From: Streptosporangiaceae bacterium
GTDB lineage: Bacteria; Actinomycetota; Actinomycetes; Streptosporangiales; Streptosporangiaceae
DNA: 11,798 nt
Direction: 5' to 3'
Assembly (NCBI GenBank): GCA_030041195.1
Contig: JASHOI010000347.1
Coordinates: 1 to 11,798, forward strand
This document shows positions 7,850 to 11,798 of this stretch, piece after piece. The number at the start of each line of letters is the position of its first letter. Position 1 is the first letter of the stretch. A model generated the notes under the pieces. That model was given only the letters and a program-made list of their open reading frames with translations, was not told the origin of the DNA and did not search any database. The translations under genes and the position numbers were made by a program.

Positions 7850-7907
7850 ATGTTCGCACTGCTCCGGAGGCTTGCCGGGCAACCGGCCGGATCAGGGCGG
7901 CCCCCGC

Positions 7908-8147
7908 TCAAGACGCGGGTCGGCCGAACTCGCCGTCCTTGGCGCCTGCAAGGAAGGCGTCCCACTCAGATCTTGTGAAGATCAGCGCCGGCCCGCCGGG
8001 GTGCCGGGAATTGCGCAGCGCTATCTCGCCGCCGTCGAGGAAAGCAACCTCCACGCAGTTGCCCCCGGTTGGACCGCTGCGACGGCTCTTGATCCAGGTC
8101 ACACCGGCCAGCGCGGTCGCGTCCATGCCATTGCGGATGCTGCTCAT
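7908..8147 (-). CDS. DUF397 small protein, partner of XRE copy 2
   Basis: This 79-aa DUF397 protein has VTWIKSRRSGPTGGNCVEVA, LDGGEIALRNSRHPGGPALIF and TRSEWDAFLAGAKDGEF, a more canonical version of the family pattern than copy 1. The ATG at 8147 overlaps the stop of the upstream XRE gene as ATGA (8144-8147), so translation is coupled and near-equal output of the two proteins is expected. An internal ATG at 8126 (MDATALAG) would give a shorter form. The 3' end faces the other module across 133 bp. No good terminator for this strand is visible; only a small GC hairpin around 7874-7890 is seen. Confidence 0.92.
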   Translation of the reverse strand: MSSIRNGMDATALAGVTWIKSRRSGPTGGNCVEVAFLDGGEIALRNSRHPGGPALIFTRSEWDAFLAGAKDGEFGRPAS

Positions 8148-9004
8148 GGGGATCTCTCCATATCCTCGAGCCGGGCACGGATGATCTCTTTGGTCTCCTC
8201 GGGCGGAGCGCTGATCGCGCTCAGCTTGTCCATGGCCGCTGCGTACCGTTCCACGTCAACCGGCTTGTCCAGGTACATGGCGCTCGTCAGCTGTTCGATG
8301 TAGACCACTTCGGGCAGGTCGGGAACTGCGAAGCGCAGGATGCTGAAGCTCCCAGGGGCCGCGTAGGCTCCGGCGGAGTCCGGCACCACCTGCAGCGCGA
8401 AGCCGGGCTGGTCGCAGACCTCGCACAGATGCTCAAGCTGCGCCCGCATGATCTGCGAGCTGCCGACCGGTCGGTAGAGTGCCACCTCGTCGACGATCGC
8501 CCACAGGCGGAGCCCTCCAGAAGCGAACCTGCGCTGTCGCTCCTTGCGCAGGAACACGAGGCGTTCCGCTTCCTCGAGCGAGAAATCGCCGAGCGCGATC
8601 ACAGCGCCGGCGTATTCCTCGGTCTGCAGCAGGCCCGGAATGAACTGGGAGTCATAACTGCGAATGGACTCGGCCGACTCTTCCAGTCCGATGTACGCCT
8701 GAAACCAGCCGGGCAGGACGTCCTGGTACTGGTGCCACCAGCCGGGCTGATTCGCCTGCCCGGCCAGGGTGAGCAGCTCTTCCCGTTCCGCGGGGTCGGT
8801 GATTCCGTAAAGGCTGAGCAGGTCGATGATGTCCACTTCTCTGACCGAGGTCCTGCCCAGCTCGATGCGGCTGATCTTGGATTCGGATCCCCTGATCGCT
8901 CGTGCCGCCTCCTGCGCGGTGATCCCGCGCGCCTCACGCAGACGCCGCAGCTGTGTGCCGAGGAGGATGCGCAACACCGTGGGCCCGCCAGCCCCTTCCA
9001 CCAT
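8144..9004 (-). CDS. XRE-family HTH regulator with DUF5753 domain (WhiJ-like / Scr1 type), copy 2
   Basis: The 286-aa protein is homologous to copy 1. The XRE helix-turn-helix covers about residues 15-67 (LRRLREARGITAQEAARAIR, then GSESKISRIELGRTS). DUF5753 runs from about residue 96 (YIGLEESAESIRSYDSQFI, GLLQTEEYAGAVI, LWAIVDEVALYRPVG, FALQVVPDSAGAYAAPGSFS, VVYIEQLTSAMYLDKP). The recognition-helix segment differs from copy 1 (SESKISRIE versus AASTLSRIE) but keeps the SRIE core. GGAGGG lies 10 nt before the ATG at 9004. Upstream are a 7-bp hairpin, a 26-bp perfect palindrome and the shared operator-like site B, all candidates for its control. The DUF397 partner overlaps its stop. Confidence 0.93.
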   Translation of the reverse strand: MVEGAGGPTVLRILLGTQLRRLREARGITAQEAARAIRGSESKISRIELGRTSVREVDIIDLLSLYGITDPAEREELLTLAGQANQPGWWHQYQDVLPGWFQAYIGLEESAESIRSYDSQFIPGLLQTEEYAGAVIALGDFSLEEAERLVFLRKERQRRFASGGLRLWAIVDEVALYRPVGSSQIMRAQLEHLCEVCDQPGFALQVVPDSAGAYAAPGSFSILRFAVPDLPEVVYIEQLTSAMYLDKPVDVERYAAAMDKLSAISAPPEETKEIIRARLEDMERSP

Positions 9005-9027
9005 GAACCCCGCTCCCTCCTGCTAGC

Positions 9028-9046
9028 TACCCGGCCACTCCGGGTA
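9028..9046. repeat. Short inverted repeat in the leader of XRE copy 2
   Basis: TACCCGG and CCGGGTA form a perfect 7-bp inverted repeat around a CCACT loop. It lies 23 bp before the start codon, just upstream of the GGAGGG ribosome-binding site. It may be a leader hairpin or an operator half-site pair. Confidence 0.4.
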
Positions 9047-9065
9047 TCGCCCCTGCGGGCCTGCT

Positions 9066-9091
9066 CATGTGCCGTCCCGGGACGGCACATG
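9066..9091. promoter_or_regulatory. 26-bp perfect palindrome upstream of XRE copy 2
   Basis: CATGTGCCGTCCC is followed directly by its exact reverse complement, with no spacer and no mismatch. The centre is between 9078 and 9079, 61 bp before the XRE start. Perfect symmetry over 26 bp is far beyond chance for a site in this position and fits a dimeric regulator's operator. A cruciform or hairpin role is less likely without a loop. It does not resemble sites A and B apart from a CATG end. Confidence 0.6.
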
Positions 9092-9182
9092 GCACGCTAT
9101 GGAGTCTCGCTAGCTGCACCTTTTCGGATTACATTCCCGGGACAATTGCGTCATGGAAGTGTTCGGTTTGCCGCTCTTACCA

Positions 9183-9205
9183 CATGATATCGCATATGCG
9201 ATTTC
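9183..9205 (-). promoter_or_regulatory. Candidate operator of the second XRE/DUF5753 gene (site B)
   Basis: The core is a perfect 14-bp palindrome, ATCGCATATGCGAT (9189-9202). On the - strand it is preceded by GA and followed, after two bases, by CATG, exactly as at site A. It has the same orientation relative to its XRE gene, 178 bp before that start, and lies 221 bp before the aldo/keto reductase. The outer ATC, CA, TG and GAT are shared with site A, while the middle two pairs and one pair in each arm change symmetrically. That is the pattern expected of a selected dimer-binding site. Confidence 0.65.
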
Positions 9206-9426
9206 ACGCCACCCCAAAACGTTCGGGCACTGCGAGGATCTCGCTGGCCTGTCCCTGCGCTTCCGCTGGCATACCGGTCGGCTGCCCGAGGGCCGTGTGA
9301 CTTGTGATCCCTGTGACGGGCGTTGCTGGGTGACTCTACGCTCGGTTGCGCTCCCTTGCTGGCCTATCGCGTACGATCAAGGGCCTCAGGCCTGGCATCC
9401 AACGGCGCTCGGGAGGCATGCAGGGC

Positions 9427-10383
9427 ATGCGTTACAGGTCGCTAGGTAACTCGGGACTCGTCGTGTCGGTGGCCGGTTTGGGCTGCAACAACTTCGGCCG
9501 CAGACTGGACGCGGACGCGACCCGCGGCGTGGTGAACGCGGCCATCGACGCGGGGATCACTCTGCTCGATACGTCCGACACCTATGGCGGTGCCGGGCGG
9601 TCGGAGGAGATCCTCGGCGAGGTCCTGGCGGGCCGCCGTGATCAGGTGGTGCTGGCCACCAAGTTCGGGCACCGCGGTGCCGACATGGGCTACGGGCCCG
9701 CCGCGGGAGCAAAGGGCGGGCGCAGCTACATCATGCGTGCGGTGGAGCACTCACTGCGTCGCCTGCGGACCGACTACATCGACCTGTATCAGCTGCACAC
9801 GCCCGACACGGCCACGCCGATCGAGGAGACGCTCACGGCGCTCGGCGAGCTGGTGGCTCAGGGCAAGGTGCGTTACCTGGGGCATTCGAACTTCTCCGGC
9901 TGGCAGCTTGCCGAGGCGGCCGGCGCCGCGCGGGAACTCCGCGCGGTGGGGTTCATATCCGCGCAGAACCCCTGGTCGTTGCTTGAGCGTGGCAGCGAGG
10001 CGGAGGTTGTGCCCGCTGCCGCGCACTACGGCCTCGGCGTGCTGCCGTACTATCCCCTGGCCAACGGCCTGCTGACCGGGAAGGTCCGGCGCGGCCAACC
10101 GCCGCCGGAGGGCAGCAGGCTGGCCGGCCGGCTCGATTACATCACCGACCAGAAGCTGGACAAGGTCGAGGCGCTGATCGGCTGGGCAGAGCAGCACGGC
10201 GTGACGATCCTCGACGTGGCCATAGGCGGCTTGGCCGCCCTGCCGGGCTGCTCGTCGGTCATCGCCGGAGCGACCTCGCCGGAGCAGGTCAAGGCGAACG
10301 CGACGGCCGCAGGCTGGATACCGACTCCCGGTGAGCTCGCTGACCTGGACCGGATCGTGCCGCCCCCGGCATCGTCAGCCTGA
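9427..10383 (+). CDS. Aldo/keto reductase
   Basis: This 318-aa NADPH-dependent oxidoreductase has the (beta/alpha)8 AKR fold. The catalytic tetrad is visible: D48 and Y53 in LLDTSDTYGGAGRSEE, K79 in VVLATKFG and H124 in LYQLHTPD. Cofactor-binding segments are LGHSNFSGWQL (about 151-161) and VIAGATSPEQVKAN (278-291). The YxSLGxSGLxVSxxGLG start is typical of the family. ATG 9427 lies 10 nt after GGAGG (9412-9416). An ATG at 9418 is too close to that site. The substrate is not predictable; most such proteins reduce aldehydes or ketones, or act in detoxification. It shares a regulatory gap with XRE copy 2 and may be its target. Its stop overlaps the protease's 3' end by 9 bp. Confidence 0.93.
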   Translation: MRYRSLGNSGLVVSVAGLGCNNFGRRLDADATRGVVNAAIDAGITLLDTSDTYGGAGRSEEILGEVLAGRRDQVVLATKFGHRGADMGYGPAAGAKGGRSYIMRAVEHSLRRLRTDYIDLYQLHTPDTATPIEETLTALGELVAQGKVRYLGHSNFSGWQLAEAAGAARELRAVGFISAQNPWSLLERGSEAEVVPAAAHYGLGVLPYYPLANGLLTGKVRRGQPPPEGSRLAGRLDYITDQKLDKVEALIGWAEQHGVTILDVAIGGLAALPGCSSVIAGATSPEQVKANATAAGWIPTPGELADLDRIVPPPASSA

Positions 10384-11199
10384 GCTGTTTGCCACAGCAG
10401 TCTCGTACAGGTCCTGGATCGCGGAGAAGAACCTCGGCGAGTACGAGATGTTCGGGGTGTCTCCGCCCTCCTGATAGCCGCCGATCACCCCGATCACCCA
10501 GCCGTCGCCGGTCTTCGGGTTCACGTTAGCCAGGAACGGGCCACCGCTGGTGCCGTCGGTGTAGTCGTCGCAGTCGAAGACCATCTGGTGCCCGTGGTCG
10601 AAGCTGCGGGCCGGAGCCGTACAGGTGATCGGCTCGTTCGTGCCGTCCGGATAGCCGATCACGTTGACGACCTGCGGCGGCTGGTCGATCATCAAGGTCT
10701 CGGCGCCGGTGTGCCTCTGGATGTGAGTGCCTGCCCGCCCGGCGACCAGGAAGGCGACGTCGTCGTTCGGATTCTGGTGCTGCACCCACGCGCTGTCGAC
10801 GTACACCGCGGTGATGCGCCAGGTGCCGTGCGGAAACTTGCCATCGTGATAGCCGGGCGCGAAGACGACGCCGGCCGCCGGGCCAAGAGACCGCCCGTAG
10901 ATGCAATGCGCGGCGGTGATGAGCAGGTTCTCACCGGGGCTGTTGACCACGCTTGCCGTGCAAAAATGCGAGCCCAGCGTGCCGTTGGCCTTCAAGGTGA
11001 ACAGCGCCCCAACCGCGGCAGTTCCGTTGAACGGGATGCCGCGCTTGGCGGCCGCCTCGCCTACCGCCTGCGGCAGCGGTGTCAGCACGTAAGCGCCGAG
11101 CGCGGCCACGATCGTGCCCGCGAACCATGCCATCCGCCGCGTGGTCAGCACGCGCCTCGGGCGCATGGGAACACGCTGCCGCCTGGCGCCTCGGCGCAT
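10375..11199 (-). CDS. Trypsin-like (chymotrypsin-fold) serine protease, secreted or membrane-anchored
   Basis: The 274-aa product carries a basic N-terminus (MRRGARRQRVPMRPRRVLTTRR) and one hydrophobic helix at about residues 23-40. This is either a signal peptide or an anchor; TTRRMAW is a partial Tat-like motif. The catalytic triad is visible: H98 in LLITAAHC, D147 in NPNDDVAF and S218 in DGTSGGP. Cys80/Cys99 and Cys193/Cys210 are spaced for the usual disulfides, which fits export. It resembles V8/trypsin-like peptidases of family S1. I chose ATG 11199 because GGAGGA lies 4-5 nt upstream (11204-11209). ATG 11211 lacks one, and a frame opening at 11364 would add a long unlikely leader across the promoter. 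Mature cleavage site and substrate are unknown. Confidence 0.92.
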   Translation of the reverse strand: MRRGARRQRVPMRPRRVLTTRRMAWFAGTIVAALGAYVLTPLPQAVGEAAAKRGIPFNGTAAVGALFTLKANGTLGSHFCTASVVNSPGENLLITAAHCIYGRSLGPAAGVVFAPGYHDGKFPHGTWRITAVYVDSAWVQHQNPNDDVAFLVAGRAGTHIQRHTGAETLMIDQPPQVVNVIGYPDGTNEPITCTAPARSFDHGHQMVFDCDDYTDGTSGGPFLANVNPKTGDGWVIGVIGGYQEGGDTPNISYSPRFFSAIQDLYETAVANSSG

Positions 11200-11223
11200 C
11201 CGGTCCTCCATTCGCAGGTCAGT

Positions 11224-11239
11224 CACCCGCGCTCGGGTG
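11224..11239. repeat. Hairpin in the protease leader
   Basis: CACCCG and CGGGTG are separated by CGCT, a 6-bp perfect stem 25 bp before the protease start codon. If the promoter at 11313-11340 is real, this hairpin is in the mRNA leader. Confidence 0.35.
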
Positions 11240-11312
11240 CGCGAGGCACTTTGCCGTGTGTTTAGCTGATTGTGGCGACCGGACGCCAGAAGAGCCAGGG
11301 GTGTTGGCTGGG

Positions 11313-11340
11313 AGGATGCTGAGACATTACTCAATGTCAA
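11313..11340 (-). promoter_or_regulatory. Candidate promoter of the protease gene with an inverted repeat over the -35 box
   Basis: On the - strand a consensus TTGACA (11335-11340) is followed 16 bp later by a poor -10 (CATCCT, 11313-11318). A perfect inverted repeat, GACATT-ACTC-AATGTC (11323-11338), covers most of the -35 box, as expected for a repressor or activator site. The -35 and the repeat are clear; the -10 match is weak, so the promoter call is tentative. Confidence 0.4.
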
Positions 11341-11798
11341 CGTTCTCGGCGAGGGCACTCGCATCCTGCGCCGGCCGGTCGCCAGCTAGTCCGGCCGCCC
11401 GCTACCCCCGGCGGGCAGCCACCACGTGCCAGCCGTGAGCTGTGCGGACCGACGGTGCGCGTGGCGACACTCAGAGTAGTCGGCGCCAGCCGACGCCGCA
11501 CGCCTATCGCATCCCGCGCAGAGTAATCATTCAATTACTACTTGTAGCAGGTACGTGCAACGGTTAACAAAGGTAAGGTCAGACCGTCTTCCACGGCGAC
11601 GTACACTGCCATGGAGATAGTGGCGGATGGTGCGGCGTGGGCCGCGATGGACCACGCCGACCGATCCCAGCCCGGCCAGCATGGGGGACTGGCCGTTGCT
11701 CTTCAGTGATCTGAGCAGTCCTTCCGTCTGCGATCTCAGCTAGTTCCAGTCGGCGCGCATGGGGGCTTCCTTTCGGTGGGTGGGGTGGTGTCGGTGGC
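11341..11798. other. Region without a supported gene at the right end
   Basis: The first half (to about 11520) is GC-rich with short hairpins, for example 11479-11494 (GTCGGC, loop GCCA, GCCGAC). An AT-rich island spans 11521-11580. Beyond it the sequence has no frame with convincing actinobacterial codon bias. On the - strand an ATG at 11760 has a good GAAAGGAAG ribosome-binding site, but it reads MRADWN and then TAG. The same frame stays open for another 71 codons to a TGA at 11527. This may be a leader peptide, a decayed gene or chance. The last 38 bases on the + strand are G/T-rich. Confidence 0.45.
11522..11539. promoter_or_regulatory. AT-rich inverted repeat, candidate operator or promoter element
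   Basis: AGTAAT and ATTACT form a perfect 6-bp inverted repeat around CATTCA in an AT-rich island that stands out from the GC-rich surroundings. Next to it, on the - strand, TTGTTA (11565-11570) and TACAAG (11541-11546) are spaced by 18 bp and resemble weak -35/-10 boxes pointing toward the protease. Function is inferred only from composition and symmetry. Confidence 0.35.

Larger units (their letters stand above)
9005..9426. promoter_or_regulatory. Divergent intergenic region between XRE copy 2 and the aldo/keto reductase
   Basis: The 422-bp gap holds no gene I can support but is rich in symmetric sites: a hairpin at 9028-9046, a 26-bp palindrome at 9066-9091 and operator candidate site B at 9183-9205. 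The stretch 9115-9230 is clearly AT-richer than the surrounding genes, as expected for promoters. GCTAGC occurs twice (9022-9027 and 9109-9114). Small open frames here lack ribosome-binding sites. Confidence 0.5.

Noticed and set aside
6685..9004. Convergent XRE-DUF397 pairs as a toxin-antitoxin system
   Set aside because: DUF397 and DUF5753 proteins show no nuclease, kinase or pore motifs; a regulator-modulator pair fits better, although the possibility is not excluded.
9067..9300. A 77-codon + strand frame starting in the 26-bp palindrome
   Set aside because: Its start arises from the palindrome itself (the same first residues appear on the other strand), with no ribosome-binding site or family resemblance.
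9153..9449. A 98-codon + strand frame, Cys/His-containing, upstream of the aldo/keto reductase
   Set aside because: No ribosome-binding site, it runs through operator site B and into the reductase start, and it lacks the expected third-position GC bias.
11200..11364. N-terminal extension of the protease to 11364
   Set aside because: The added sequence crosses the TTGACA/inverted-repeat region and has no ribosome-binding site, whereas ATG 11199 has GGAGGA at ideal distance followed by a basic-hydrophobic export signal.
1..11798. tRNA genes, CRISPR arrays, insertion-sequence ends or attachment sites
   Set aside because: I saw no cloverleaf-like segment, no regularly spaced direct repeats, no transposase motif and no paired terminal repeats with target duplications.

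Overview
The window reads as chromosomal DNA from a GC-rich actinomycete. GC is very high with strong third-position G/C bias, GTG starts occur, and two genes each of the XRE/DUF5753 and DUF397 families are present. Those two families are typical of Streptomyces, Streptosporangiales and related sporulating actinobacteria. The genus cannot be fixed from the sequence alone. Nothing indicates a phage, plasmid, insertion sequence, CRISPR array or tRNA.

Left part (1-3091, + strand) is a compact housekeeping operon. It holds the 3' part of prephenate dehydrogenase (tyrA) with a C-terminal ACT domain, cytidylate kinase (cmk), and the double-GTPase ribosome-assembly factor Der. The cmk and der reading frames overlap.

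Next (3253-5057, +) is a two-gene signalling unit. A SigE-family ECF-type sigma factor overlaps by one base a membrane-anchored protein with a large extracytoplasmic, probably beta-propeller, domain. That protein is a candidate sensor or anti-sigma partner without the usual zinc-finger motif.

Centre (5054-9004) is the regulatory heart of the window. On the - strand lie a SAM-dependent methyltransferase and, upstream of it, an RsbW/SpoIIAB-like histidine-kinase-type ATPase. Divergent from the ATPase is an XRE/DUF5753 regulator followed by a DUF397 small protein. Facing these head-on is a second XRE/DUF5753-DUF397 pair on the - strand. A strong hairpin terminator lies between the two pairs. Both XRE proteins are 286 aa. 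Upstream of each gene, in the same orientation relative to the gene, is a related 23-bp site built on a 14-bp perfect palindrome (consensus ATCNCAWWTGNGAT, flanked by GA and CATG). I read these as paired operators through which the two modules may regulate themselves and each other, and perhaps the neighbouring ATPase and aldo/keto reductase. Similar modules (WhiJ-like regulator, DUF397 partner, SpoIIAB-like ATPase) are linked to developmental control in Streptomyces. The mirrored double arrangement with a shared operator is the most interesting thing here.

Right part: an aldo/keto reductase (+) runs tail-to-tail, with a 9-bp stop overlap, into a secreted or membrane-anchored chymotrypsin-fold serine protease (-). 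The last 600 bases hold the protease's likely promoter with an inverted repeat on a TTGACA box, an AT-rich island with another inverted repeat, and no gene I can support.
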